53,858 nt of DNA from Candidatus Nanopelagicales bacterium (GCA_030700225.1 JAUYJT010000070.1:1-53858), one strand, 5' to 3'; counted from the stretch's first letter, positions 1-8,320 are shown. Notes: generated by a model from the letters alone, not told the origin. Made by a program: numbers and translations.

Positions 1-211
1 TACCCGGGGCGGCAGCCGCGTGCAGCCCGAGGTCCAGCTCGGCCTGCCCGCCCGCCAGCCGCTGCTGGGCTGCGGCCTTCAGCGCCACCAGTTCGGCGTC
101 GTCGCGCGCCGAGCCCAGGTGCTCGATCTTCCTGGAACCACCATGCGAGGAGTACACGATCTGCACCGCCCGAGCCCCCGACGCGGTCTTGACGGTGCGA
201 ACGTACGCCAC
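1..211 (-). CDS. IS1634-type transposase, N-terminal part (cut by window edge)
   Basis: Reading the minus strand from a GTG at 211 gives an open frame that begins VAYVRTVKTASGARAVQIVY and runs on through an IEHLGSARDDAEL segment to the window edge. This opening matches what I know of the N-terminus of actinobacterial IS1634 (IS4-superfamily) transposases, which catalyse cut-and-paste movement of their element. Only about 70 residues are visible, so the DDE catalytic residues lie outside and integrity cannot be judged. The roughly 150 bp upstream (212-368) has no convincing gene and should contain the insertion-sequence terminus, but I cannot place the terminal inverted repeat without the other end. 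A dnaB remnant lies immediately beyond it. Confidence 0.75.
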   Translation of the reverse strand, partial: MAYVRTVKTASGARAVQIVYSSHGGSRKIEHLGSARDDAELVALKAAAQQRLAGGQAELDLGLHAAAAPG

Positions 212-371
212 AGGCCCGAGACTACGAACCGATTAGTGCACCAAATCCGCCGCCCCGACCAGCAAATCCCCTAGTCACAGCCATGCGACCCCAGCCAGGG
301 CCCAAACTTGAGCCAAGTCAGGTCACCGAGCACTTGGGGCTGGCGTGGCGCCCAGATGGCGACGTCGAGGC

Positions 372-479
372 ATCGAAGCGGACTTCATCGTCGCCAAGCA
401 CAGGAACGGCCCCACCGACACCATCACGGTCGCATTCCAGGGCCACTACTCGCGCTTCGTGGACATGGCCGCGGACTAG
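372..479 (+). pseudogene. dnaB: dnaB 3'-terminal remnant (replicative helicase tail)
   Basis: In the frame ending with TAG at 477-479, the last 35 or so codons read EADFIVAKHRNGPTDTITVA followed by FQGHYSRFVDMAAD. This is the characteristic C-terminal end of bacterial replicative helicase DnaB (the IVAKHRNGPT and FQG.YSRF elements). Upstream of about 372 the homology stops abruptly and that frame closes at about 311, so no helicase domain is present. The fragment sits just beyond the insertion-sequence end that leaves the window to the left. It is most simply the tail of a dnaB gene left by insertion or deletion. The functional dnaB would have to be elsewhere or beyond the edge. Confidence 0.7.
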
Positions 480-512
480 CCGCTGGCCGCATCCCGCACT
501 GAGCCTCCCAGC

Positions 513-1577
513 TCACCTGATGGAGATCCCCCAATACGACCCAAAGACGTTGTTGGCGACGTGAGCCGTCAACTTCTTGCCGGATTGGCTCGCGGCGAGG
601 CCGATCGGAAGACGGTCCACGGTGATCTTCTTCCGCGTCGGCTTGAGGTTCTTCCTCCTCAGAACCTGTAACTTGCCTTCCTTCGGAAGGTCACCCTCTG
701 ATGGCGACGCCGACAGGGCGAGGACGCGGTGGGCTCCCATCATGGATACGGCTGTCACCGTTTCCTGGTTCTTCGCCTTCCGCATCGCGACGATCTCGCC
801 CGTGGTCGCGTTGAGCTTGTAGGTCGCGGCCTGACCGAACACGCCAACGAACAAGTACTTGCCACGGGGCGCGACGGCGATCGCCTCAACCTCGAGCATG
901 AGGTCTGTCCAGTCGGGGTATGTGGCCTGCAACCTGTGCAAGATCTTGCCGGTCTTGGTGGACAGAACCCAGACAGCCGCCCTGACGCCTCTGCCGTTGC
1001 CGACATACAGCTTGGAACCGTCTGGCGACAAGGCGAGGGCCTGCGGCTGGTTGATGCTGGGCTTCGGCAGCCTGAACGTGTCGAGCAGCTTCATCTTCGG
1101 TCTGCCGAAGACTGACACGGTCTTGGGCTCGTCCACACCGTTGTTGAGGTTCAGCACGTACAGGACTTTGCGGCCGCCCGACTTGCCCCCAACGAGTGCT
1201 ATCGGGGTCTCCTTGGTGGATCTACTGCGGAGCTCGCTGCTTGACCAGTCGGCCTTGAACAGTCGGTCCCTGGTCCCATCGATGACGAAGGCCTTCTTGC
1301 CGCGTGGCGTCGTCCAGACATTCATCACGAAATCCCCATCGGTCGTGATGGTCTCCTTCAGCTCCTCGTCGGCGATCTTGTTGATGGTTCCATCGTCGGC
1401 GCCAACAACCCAGACCCGCGAGCCGTCCCGGGACGAGGCGACATCCGTCGCCATGGGGATGTCGATCTTGACGGTCCTCGCGGCGCTTTCATAGGTCGCG
1501 TTGCCGGAAGGGGCCACGAGTGCCAGTGCCAGGCCCGTCGCGCATCCGCCAATGAGCAGTGATCTAGTCAGTACCAT
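513..1577 (-). CDS. Secreted YncE-like beta-propeller protein
   Basis: A protein of 354 residues starts at ATG 1577, preceded by a good GAGGAG ribosome site. It opens with a signal peptide (about residues 1-27, hydrophobic LLIGGCATGLALALVAPSG), so it is exported. The body has repeated short blades such as ALSPDGSKLYVGN and AIAVAPRGKYLFVGV, the pattern of YVTN/YncE-type six- or seven-bladed propellers. No catalytic motif is evident; such proteins usually bind ligands or partners at the cell surface. It is transcribed away from the DUF4349 lipoprotein that starts 134 bp away. The precise role is unknown. Confidence 0.7.
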   Translation of the reverse strand: MVLTRSLLIGGCATGLALALVAPSGNATYESAARTVKIDIPMATDVASSRDGSRVWVVGADDGTINKIADEELKETITTDGDFVMNVWTTPRGKKAFVIDGTRDRLFKADWSSSELRSRSTKETPIALVGGKSGGRKVLYVLNLNNGVDEPKTVSVFGRPKMKLLDTFRLPKPSINQPQALALSPDGSKLYVGNGRGVRAAVWVLSTKTGKILHRLQATYPDWTDLMLEVEAIAVAPRGKYLFVGVFGQAATYKLNATTGEIVAMRKAKNQETVTAVSMMGAHRVLALSASPSEGDLPKEGKLQVLRRKNLKPTRKKITVDRLPIGLAASQSGKKLTAHVANNVFGSYWGISIR

Positions 1578-1710
1578 CTGGAACTCCTCAATCGGTCTCC
1601 CGGCAAGTATGTCGGGATCAACGGGAGTCTGTGCGCGGAAACGAATTGCTTCTAGCAGATCAGCGCCTCCCCGATGGAACGGATGCGCGCCCCGTCGCGT
1701 CAGTGACTAC

Positions 1711-2727
1711 ATGAGACCTACTCTCCCCAGTCGTGCCGTCGTCACATTCACCGCCTTGGGCTTGGCCGCCGCCGCGGCTCTGGCTGGATGCACAGGTGAT
1801 CCCGCTACGTCGGACTCCGGGACGGTTGAGGGTGTAGAGGGGGCGCCTAGCTCAGGGGAGCGGCTGAAGGGAGGGGACCAGCTCTCGGCCAGCGTGGATC
1901 AGGGAGCTCCGGCCGTGGGGAAGGCGCCCATCGCGGCAGCGCCCGCGGACCGCATGCTCGTTCGCAAGGCGACCGTTGTGATCGTCGCCGATGATGTCAC
2001 CGCCGCTGGTGATGCGATCACGTCCACCGCGAAAGCCAACAACGGTTTCGTGGTGTCCATTGTTGGGAGTTCATCCATGGGGGATGTAGCCGGCGTCGGC
2101 GTCCCGTGCGCAGTGGGACCTAAGCAGTCCCGCCCCACAGCCGAAGTGTGCCCTCCTGCTCCCGTCGTCGGACCATGGGTGACTGTGAGTATCAAGGTGC
2201 CGGCTACCCGCTACCAGGCAGCGCTGGACGCGATCAACTCTCTAGGTGAGATCGTCACGTTGTCGGCAACAACTTCCGACGTGACCGACCAGGCCGTCGA
2301 CCTGGATGCGAGGATCTCCGCTCAGAAAGCCAGCGTCCGCCGGGTCAGCGCCCTGATGCGTCAGGCCAGCGACATCTCGGAGATCATCGAGATCGAGAAG
2401 GAGCTGACCAAGAGGCAAGAGACGCTGGAGTCGCTGCAGGCTCAGCGCCGCACGTTGGCCGACTCGGTCTCCCTGGCGACGATCACAGCCACGGTCACGA
2501 CGGCTGAGTCGGTAGCGCAGTTCGTCCCGCCCGGCGAGCTGTCATGGTGGGCACAGGTTTGGGACGGGTTCGCTAGTTCCTGGGCGGCGGTCGTGATTGG
2601 AATCGCCGTCATCTCCCCCTTGCTGGTGTTGTTGCTGGCAGCTGGACTGCTGATCTGGTGGCTCGTCCAGAGGTCGAACCGGAGCCGCTCAGTTTCCGAG
2701 GCCGAAGAGGTTCCGCCAACTGAGTGA
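1711..2727 (+). CDS. DUF4349 family lipoprotein with C-terminal membrane anchor
   Basis: The chosen ATG begins a classical lipoprotein signal with lipobox LAGC (Cys27), although the open frame extends further upstream to 1501 without signal-peptide character. The mature protein has a disordered linker rich in Gly, Ser and acidic residues. A conserved domain follows (about residues 85-290) in which each residue pair is tested by the VTVSIKVPATRYQAALDAI segment and a heptad-like helix RVSALMRQASDISEIIEIEK. Near the C-terminus is one strong membrane helix (VVIGIAVISPLLVLLLAAGL). This architecture fits DUF4349, whose function is not known. A lipidated N-terminus combined with a C-terminal helix is usual in this family. 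Confidence 0.8.
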   Translation: MRPTLPSRAVVTFTALGLAAAAALAGCTGDPATSDSGTVEGVEGAPSSGERLKGGDQLSASVDQGAPAVGKAPIAAAPADRMLVRKATVVIVADDVTAAGDAITSTAKANNGFVVSIVGSSSMGDVAGVGVPCAVGPKQSRPTAEVCPPAPVVGPWVTVSIKVPATRYQAALDAINSLGEIVTLSATTSDVTDQAVDLDARISAQKASVRRVSALMRQASDISEIIEIEKELTKRQETLESLQAQRRTLADSVSLATITATVTTAESVAQFVPPGELSWWAQVWDGFASSWAAVVIGIAVISPLLVLLLAAGLLIWWLVQRSNRSRSVSEAEEVPPTE

Positions 2728-2843
2728 GTGCGCGGTCGGGGACGCCCCAGGGACGGGCGAAGCTCGGGCCGTCTAGTTGCCGAACGCGGCCGGATTGGTG
2801 ACAGTGCGGGGGTCCCCTGAGTGGACGCCACTGTCGATGTCAA

Positions 2844-2957
2844 GGCCGACGTTGTTGCGCAAGGCCGACGTTGTCGCGCAAGGCCGATGTTGTCGCGCAA
2901 GGCCGACGTTGTCGCGCAAGGCCGACGTTGTCGCGCAAGGCCGACGTTGTGCTGGGT
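2844..2957 (+). repeat. 19-bp tandem repeat, about six units
   Basis: Units of GGCCGACGTTGTCGCGCAA follow one another at 2844, 2863, 2882, 2901, 2920 and 2939. The first four full copies differ by single bases (T for C in the first and third), and the last copy decays after GGCCGACGTTGT. The 19-bp period is not a multiple of three, so this is not a protein repeat. It fills the gene-free stretch between the DUF4349 lipoprotein (ends 2727) and the next gene (starts 3052). I see no other gene in that 324-bp gap. Copies abut directly with no spacers, so it is a minisatellite-like array and not CRISPR. Confidence 0.95.
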
Positions 2958-3051
2958 GTTTTCCGCCGAAGCTTCGGCCTTACACCACAACGACCGCCAA
3001 GCGGCCGGGCTGTCAACACCCGAGCGAGGGGCTCGAACTACTCTCGACCCC

Positions 3052-4287
3052 ATGAGCAAGATCGTGCTGCTCGGTGGGTGCGGTGGCATCGGCACGATCG
3101 CCGCACGAACCGTCCTGGCGGCCAACGTCTTCACCGACATTGTCATCGCCGATCTGGACGGGGAACGCGCCGAGGCTTTAGCGGCGAGCTTCCGCAGGAA
3201 ACGAGTGGTCGGAGTCGGCGTCGACGTCGACGATCCGAGTTCACTGCGGCGTTCGCTTGACGGCGCATCCGTGGTGTTGAACACCGTGGGCCCGTTCTAC
3301 CGTTTCGGCCCTCAGATCCTCGCCGCCGCAATCGATAGCGGGGTCGATTACGTCGATGTGTGCGATGACCTGGACGCGACCGAGCGGATGCTTCAGATGG
3401 ACGCCGCAGCCAAGGCGAAGGGCGTACGCGCGCTCCTGGGCATGGGCAACTCACCTGGCCTGGCCAATGTGCTGGCACGGTTCGCGGCGGACCAGCTGCT
3501 TGACAGTGTCGAATCGGTGGACATCATGCACATCCACGGGGGAGAGCCCCAGGAGGGACCGGCCGTCCTCGGCCACCGGATCCACGCGATGACCAGTGAC
3601 ATCCCGATCTGGGAGGACGGGCAGATGCGCAAGGTGCGGATGCTGGACGACAGCGGAGCTGCCTACGTCATCGAGGTCGACTTCCGCGACGTCGGCCGGT
3701 TCCCTGTGTACCCGTATCCGCATCCAGAAACGATTACCTTGCCTCGGTACTTGCCTGGGGTTCGCCGCGTCACCAACAGGGGAGTCGTGTTCCCGCTGTC
3801 TTACTTCGAGCTCACACAGGACCTCGTTCGAGCCGACGCCTGTGGTACGGCCCCCTTGCGCGTGGGTGGCGTCGAAGTTGTTCCTAGGGATTTCTCTGTG
3901 GCGCACTTGATCGCGACCCGGCCCAGACTCCTGGCGGAGGCCGCGATCGACGGACCTGCTGGCTGCTTGGTCATCGACGTCCGAGGTCAGAAGGAGGGTG
4001 CTCCCGAGCGCTACGTCTTCTCGCTCTCGTCGCGCAGCGCCGGCGCGGGCGAGGGGACGGGCATCCCGGCGGGCATCGGCGCCGTCCTCATGGCCGAGGG
4101 TGAGGGGAAGATCGCCGAGGCGGGCGTCTACCCTCCGGAGGCGGTCGTCGATCCGTTGAGGATGCTGAACTTGGCCAGCGGGATCGTCGGGTCTCTTGGG
4201 GTCGAAGGGTCCGGAAGCGGTTCGCTGCCGATCCACGTCGAGCGCCACCGGCCCGACGGCGTCTCGGAACTCAATCTGGCGTTCTAG
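3052..4287 (+). CDS. Saccharopine dehydrogenase-like NAD(P)-binding oxidoreductase
   Basis: The 411-residue product starts MSKIVLLGGCGGIGTIAART, a Rossmann glycine motif (GGCGGIG) typical of the saccharopine dehydrogenase N-terminal domain family. Further marks are VVLNTVGPFYRFG, GVDYVDVCDD and LLGMGNSPGLANVL, all at their usual places in the first 150 residues. The substrate cannot be told; family members act on amino acid or lipid intermediates, and catalytic lysine-pathway enzymes are only a subset. The start is placed at the ATG because the upstream open frame is made of tandem repeat. No clear Shine-Dalgarno precedes it. A TACTCT hexamer at 3039-3044, seven bases before the ATG, would suit leaderless transcription, but this is a guess. 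Confidence 0.8.
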   Translation: MSKIVLLGGCGGIGTIAARTVLAANVFTDIVIADLDGERAEALAASFRRKRVVGVGVDVDDPSSLRRSLDGASVVLNTVGPFYRFGPQILAAAIDSGVDYVDVCDDLDATERMLQMDAAAKAKGVRALLGMGNSPGLANVLARFAADQLLDSVESVDIMHIHGGEPQEGPAVLGHRIHAMTSDIPIWEDGQMRKVRMLDDSGAAYVIEVDFRDVGRFPVYPYPHPETITLPRYLPGVRRVTNRGVVFPLSYFELTQDLVRADACGTAPLRVGGVEVVPRDFSVAHLIATRPRLLAEAAIDGPAGCLVIDVRGQKEGAPERYVFSLSSRSAGAGEGTGIPAGIGAVLMAEGEGKIAEAGVYPPEAVVDPLRMLNLASGIVGSLGVEGSGSGSLPIHVERHRPDGVSELNLAF

Positions 4288-4336
4288 CCTGAATCTACCG
4301 CCATGACTCGCCTCTGTGGAGGCCCCGATGATGCAA

Positions 4337-4379
4337 AGGTGAGTAGCCGGGGGGTGCAACTCCCCCCGGCTACTCACCT
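4337..4379 (+). terminator. Strong hairpin, likely transcription terminator
   Basis: Perfect 18-bp arms at 4337-4354 (AGGTGAGTAGCCGGGGGG) and 4362-4379 enclose a 7-base loop (TGCAACT). The hairpin lies 50 bp after the stop of the saccharopine dehydrogenase-like gene. There is no T-tract on either side, which is common for actinobacterial terminators. The rest of the 367-bp gap to pit holds the PHO-box-like repeats and a 16-bp direct repeat (TTCGCTTCGTGGGGCG at 4501 and about 4571). Confidence 0.7.
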
Positions 4380-4525
4380 CCGCACCATCCGGGTGGCAAG
4401 AGCCTGGGCTCGCCGACCCACCCACCACAATCCGCGGTGGATTCAGGTCTGGGCACGTGCCTGTGGGCACACCCCGATGAGCGATTCGTGCCCGCGCGGC
4501 TTCGCTTCGTGGGGCGGAGAACATC

Positions 4526-4558
4526 CGTCACCAACCGTTCACGGGACGTTCACCGTCA
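4526..4558 (+). promoter_or_regulatory. Candidate PHO box: three 11-bp direct repeats upstream of pit
   Basis: Units at 4526-4536 (CGTCACCAACC), 4537-4547 (GTTCACGGGAC) and 4548-4558 (GTTCACCGTCA) recur at exactly 11 bp. The last two match the GTTCACC-type core of PhoP-binding direct repeat units described in Streptomyces. The array ends 96 bp before the start of a phosphate transporter gene, which is where such an operator would be expected. The first unit is weaker. No promoter hexamers could be assigned with confidence. Confidence 0.6.
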
Positions 4559-4654
4559 GGCCAGCCCGGATTCGCTTCGTGGGGCGACTCTGTGTCCATT
4601 GGGTCGAAGTGACCCGAGCCGGATTAATGCTGAAACGACGAGGATTGGTGGACG

Positions 4655-6007
4655 TTGGATATCGCGCTGATTACGATCATCGCTTTGGTGGCTCTGGCTC
4701 TGCTGTTCGACTTCACCAACGGATTCCACGACGCGGCCAATACCGTGTCGACGGTTGTGGTCACGCGCGCACTGCCAGCTCGCTGGGCGCCGGCATTCGC
4801 CGCGGTCTTCAATTTCCTCGCCTACTTCGTGGTCGGCACCGCTGTGGCGAGCACGGTCGCCAAGACCGTCCACTCGGAGTACGCCGGGGTGGCGGTGGTG
4901 TTCGCCGCGCTGTTCGCCGCGATCGCGTGGAACTACATCACTTGGTACTTCGGAATGCCATCGTCATCGAGCCACGCCATCATCGGGGGGCTTGTCGGAG
5001 CCGGGCTGGCAGCGGGCGGGCTGGCAGCAATTGCCTGGGACAGCGTGAAGCTGGCGGCAATCGGAATCGTCGCGTCGCCCCTAGTGGCGATCACCATCGC
5101 GGTTCTGGCCATGTACGTGGTGCTTGGCCTTCAGAGGCTCCTGCGGATCCACGATAACCACCCGGTGTTCAAGGGCCTGCAGCTCGTGTCTGCGGGTGCC
5201 CTGTCGTTCGGGCACGGGGCCAACGACGCCCAGAAGACCATGGGAGTGATCGGGGCCCTGATGCTCGGCGCCGGGTATACCTCGGTGGGCTCCGACGGAA
5301 GCATCGAAGTGCCGGAATGGGCCGCCCTGAGTGCTTACACGGCGATCGCGCTCGGCACCTTGTGGGGCGGCTGGAAGATCATCGAGACAGTCGGGCTGAA
5401 GATAACCACGCTGCATGCCAACTCCGGAGCCGCAGCGAATATCGGGTCCTCGGCAGCGATCTTCGGTGCGACTGCGGTGGGTATGCCGATCTCGACGACT
5501 CACGCTGCCGGTAGCTCGGTCATTGGCGCTGGCGTGTCGTCGGGCAAGGGAGCCAACTGGAAGGTCGTCGGCGAGATGGTGCTGGCGTGGGTGCTCACGA
5601 TCCCGTCGGCCGGGTTGATCGCTTTCGTCTTGTTCAAGTTGACGCAGCTCCCAACGGTCCTGGCCAGCGTGGCAGTCTCTGTCGTCATCTGCGGCTTGGC
5701 CGCTTGGGTGATTTGGGCAATGCTCCACACCATTCACGCTGGGGATGTGGAGGCGGAGATTCCGAGTGAGGAAGCTCTCGACGAGGCGCTCCATCCTGTT
5801 CACCCGCACTTCGTCGGTCACGGACCTGTCTGGCCCGGACATGATCAAGCGGCGGCGGTGCAACCCGCGCCAAGTCCGATCGTGAACGGCAATGGGAAGC
5901 CCGTGAACGGGCACGATAGGAACGCGGCGCTGATCGAGGCGAACGGCAAGCGAATTGACGGCTTGTCCCGCGTGGTCTCCAAAGAGGAGTCATCCACCGG
6001 AGCTTGA
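4655..6007 (+). CDS. pit: Inorganic phosphate transporter, PiT family
   Basis: This 450-residue integral membrane protein carries the two PiT signatures: FDFTNGFHDAANTVST near the N-terminus and SFGHGANDAQKTMGVIG in the middle. About ten hydrophobic segments surround them. It should bring phosphate into the cell by cation symport. The start is a TTG with AGGA/GGTGG upstream. After the last helix (to about residue 365) there is a long, probably cytoplasmic tail rich in His, Pro and Asn, which is longer than usual. The usual PiT partner, a PhoU-like DUF47 protein, is absent; a PII-like protein follows instead. The candidate PHO box upstream predicts induction under phosphate starvation. Confidence 0.9.
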   Translation: MDIALITIIALVALALLFDFTNGFHDAANTVSTVVVTRALPARWAPAFAAVFNFLAYFVVGTAVASTVAKTVHSEYAGVAVVFAALFAAIAWNYITWYFGMPSSSSHAIIGGLVGAGLAAGGLAAIAWDSVKLAAIGIVASPLVAITIAVLAMYVVLGLQRLLRIHDNHPVFKGLQLVSAGALSFGHGANDAQKTMGVIGALMLGAGYTSVGSDGSIEVPEWAALSAYTAIALGTLWGGWKIIETVGLKITTLHANSGAAANIGSSAAIFGATAVGMPISTTHAAGSSVIGAGVSSGKGANWKVVGEMVLAWVLTIPSAGLIAFVLFKLTQLPTVLASVAVSVVICGLAAWVIWAMLHTIHAGDVEAEIPSEEALDEALHPVHPHFVGHGPVWPGHDQAAAVQPAPSPIVNGNGKPVNGHDRNAALIEANGKRIDGLSRVVSKEESSTGA

Positions 6008-6220
6008 CCGCGCAGTCCCCGGCCCCGGCCCATTCGTCCAGTGCGGGCAGCCGACAAGAGTCACTTTTGGATTTCATTCGAAACGTGCTTCGCATCCGCC
6101 ATCGAGGCTGTACCGTTTGATGAAGTTTCGGTGTCAAGTGGTGCGGCGCTCCCCCCGCAGGGAACGCCTGGAGCAGGCCTCGCAGGAGGCGAGCGCAACT
6201 GGTTGGACAGGAGCCAAGGG

Positions 6221-6535
6221 ATGCAACTAATCAGCATGGTGGTCAAGCCGCAGCAGCTCGACGATCTGAAGAACGCTCTCGAGGAAACGGGCATTTCATC
6301 GATGACGGTCTGGGAGGTCTACGGTCGCCAGCGCGGTCCAGAGGAGCAGACGTACCGCGGAGCCGCGGTCCAGACGTATCTGGTACCCAGAATGAGGGTC
6401 GAGGTTGTGGTACCGGATGAACACGCCGACAGCGTCCTCGAAGTGATGTCCCGGTCTGTGAACGGTGGCACAGACGCAGACGACGTAATCGCTGTGATGC
6501 AGACGGTGTTGTCGCACAAGCCGGTCACCGCGTAG
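6221..6535 (+). CDS. Divergent PII-like signalling protein
   Basis: A 104-residue protein starts at ATG 6221, behind a GGAGCCAAGGG ribosome site. It follows the PII (GlnB/GlnK) fold closely for its first 65 residues: VVKPQQLDDLKNALEETGI, then a T-loop with YGRQRG and YRGA, then RVEVVVPDE. Two landmarks are lost. The residue aligned with the uridylylated Tyr51 is Val50. The B-loop that normally reads TGKIGDGKIF is replaced by NGGTDADDVIAV, without the Gly/Lys residues that hold ATP phosphates. It lies 213 bp after pit and 12 bp before the secretion-type ATPase. A role in controlling the transporter is inferred from context only. It is probably not a standard nitrogen sensor. Confidence 0.8.
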   Translation: MQLISMVVKPQQLDDLKNALEETGISSMTVWEVYGRQRGPEEQTYRGAAVQTYLVPRMRVEVVVPDEHADSVLEVMSRSVNGGTDADDVIAVMQTVLSHKPVTA

Positions 6536-6547
6536 ACGGCCGGATTC

Positions 6548-8320
6548 ATGGGTCTCCCCCGTCGTCGGTCGGACGATCCCACGGCAAGAGGCAATCCTTC
6601 AGCAGCGGATTCAGATCTCGTTCCGGGGCCGAGGCTCAGTCTGAGGCGCCATGGAGAGCTGCTGAGTTCCAACGGCGGGGCAGTCAGCGCCGGGCAGCTC
6701 GCGTCGTCGGCTATGGCGGCCGCGAGCTCGGGCAAGGGTGTGCTGGCGAGTCTCGGTCTGGTGGACGAACAGCAAGTCCTCGCCGAGCTCGCCAAGGAGC
6801 ATGGGCTCGAGGTAGCCAACCTGAGTCGCGGAGCGCCCAACCGGGATGCGGTGGCGTTGCTGGATGAGCGTGACGCGCGCCGCTTGCGAGCAGTCCCGAT
6901 TGAGAAGCAGAAAGGGGGGCCCGTCCTAGTTGCGGTCACTCATCCGGATGCGGGTGTCGAGGCTGAGCTAACTCGTCTGGTCGGCTCGCGGATACGTCTT
7001 CTGCTGGCCACCCCCGCGGAGATCGACTGGGCCATAGACACGAGCTACAGGGCTGTATCTGGGCTGGAGCGCGAGATCGCGGCCTTCGCTGCCAGCCATC
7101 CAGATGATGAGCTGGAGCGGCCTCCAACACGCATGCAATCGGAAGCTGTGGTTCAAGACACGCCAGTAGTCGCTGTCGTCAATATGATCATCACCGAGGC
7201 TGTGCGAAGGCGGGCCTCGGACGTTCACATGGAGCCGACTAGCGAGAACCTGCGCGTTCGATTCCGCGTCGACGGGGCACTAAGAGAAGCCCTGGTTGTG
7301 CCGTCAAACATGATCTCCTCCTTGGTGAGTCGCCTGAAGATCATGGCTGGGATGGACATCGTGGAGCGCCGCCGTCCCCAGGACGGCCAGATCTGCATGG
7401 AGGTCGATGGGCACCCCCTGGACATCCGTGTCGCGACCGTCGGAGTGATTTGGGGAGAGAAAGTCGTCCTACGGTTGTTGGACAAGAGCCGGGAGGTGCT
7501 CGAGCTTAGGGGCCTCGGAATGGCTCGCGACACGTACCAGACCTTCCGGTCCATCTTGAGGTCGCCGTACGGGATGGTCTTGTCAGCTGGTCCGACGGGG
7601 AGCGGCAAGACCACGACCCTGTACGCGGCGCTCAACGCGATCACGCGGCCCGAGATCAACATTGTCACGATCGAAGACCCTGTGGAGTACACGCTGCCCG
7701 CTATCAATCAGATCAGCGTCGACGAGAGCATCGGGGTCGACTTCGCTGGGGCACTCAGGGCCGTCATGCGTCAGGATCCTGACGCCATCTTGGTTGGCGA
7801 GATCCGTGATGTGGAAACAGCTCAGGTTGCTATTCAGGCCGCGATGACCGGCCACTTCGTCATGTCGACAATCCACGCGACCGATGCCGCGCGGGCGCTG
7901 CTTCGTTTGCTTGACATGAGCATCGAGCCATTCCTGGTGGCGTCATCGGTCATCGCCGTCGTCGGGCAGCGCCTGGTCCGACGGATATGTTCGTCGTGCC
8001 GCGTTCCGTACGAAAGAACGAAGAAGGAGATCGACTTCTACGAGAAGTCCGGCGGCCGCCCGAAGACTACGTTCTGGGCCGGGCGGGGCTGTAACTTCTG
8101 CAGTGGCACGGGCTATCAAGGTCGGACGGGAGTCTTCGAGGTCCTGACCGTCACCGATGAGATGCGGGACCTTCTAGTCTCGGGCGATGCCAACCTGTCA
8201 TCCGTTCACTCTCTCGCCGCTTCCAAGGGCATGCGCGCCTTGAGGAGCGAAGGTCTCCGCCTCGCGGAGACCGACGTGACCACGATCGCAGAGATCATCC
8301 GCAGCACATACGTCCTCTGA
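6548..8320 (+). CDS. GspE/PilB-type secretion or pilus assembly ATPase, orphan
   Basis: The 590-residue protein has an N-terminal MshEN/GspE_N-like region (about residues 35-190) followed by a full AAA+ assembly ATPase core. Walker A is GPTGSGKTTT at about residue 348, the Walker B region is DPDAILVGEIRDVETA, and the His box is GHFVMSTIHATDAA. A four-cysteine zinc site follows (CSSC near 480, CNFC near 516), as in PilB and GspE. These enzymes power pilus extension or type II secretion. The start has no strong ribosome site but lies 12 bp after the PII-like gene. None of the other pilus genes (pilC, pilM-O, pilin, prepilin peptidase) is in the window, so its machine must be elsewhere or has been lost. 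Confidence 0.85.
   Translation: MGLPRRRSDDPTARGNPSAADSDLVPGPRLSLRRHGELLSSNGGAVSAGQLASSAMAAASSGKGVLASLGLVDEQQVLAELAKEHGLEVANLSRGAPNRDAVALLDERDARRLRAVPIEKQKGGPVLVAVTHPDAGVEAELTRLVGSRIRLLLATPAEIDWAIDTSYRAVSGLEREIAAFAASHPDDELERPPTRMQSEAVVQDTPVVAVVNMIITEAVRRRASDVHMEPTSENLRVRFRVDGALREALVVPSNMISSLVSRLKIMAGMDIVERRRPQDGQICMEVDGHPLDIRVATVGVIWGEKVVLRLLDKSREVLELRGLGMARDTYQTFRSILRSPYGMVLSAGPTGSGKTTTLYAALNAITRPEINIVTIEDPVEYTLPAINQISVDESIGVDFAGALRAVMRQDPDAILVGEIRDVETAQVAIQAAMTGHFVMSTIHATDAARALLRLLDMSIEPFLVASSVIAVVGQRLVRRICSSCRVPYERTKKEIDFYEKSGGRPKTTFWAGRGCNFCSGTGYQGRTGVFEVLTVTDEMRDLLVSGDANLSSVHSLAASKGMRALRSEGLRLAETDVTTIAEIIRSTYVL

Noticed and set aside
283-564. Open frame of 93 residues
   Set aside because: Composition is typical of a shadow frame (Ser, Arg, Pro, Thr) and it crosses the dnaB remnant in another frame.
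2844-2957. CRISPR-like array
   Set aside because: The 19-bp units touch each other with no spacers, and no cas gene is near.
3451-4524. Long minus-strand frame of 357 residues
   Set aside because: It is antisense to the saccharopine dehydrogenase-like gene, has no domain and runs through the terminator hairpin.
4303-5157. Plus-strand frame of 284 residues
   Set aside because: It overlaps the start of pit in another frame and is very Arg/Gly-rich without any domain.
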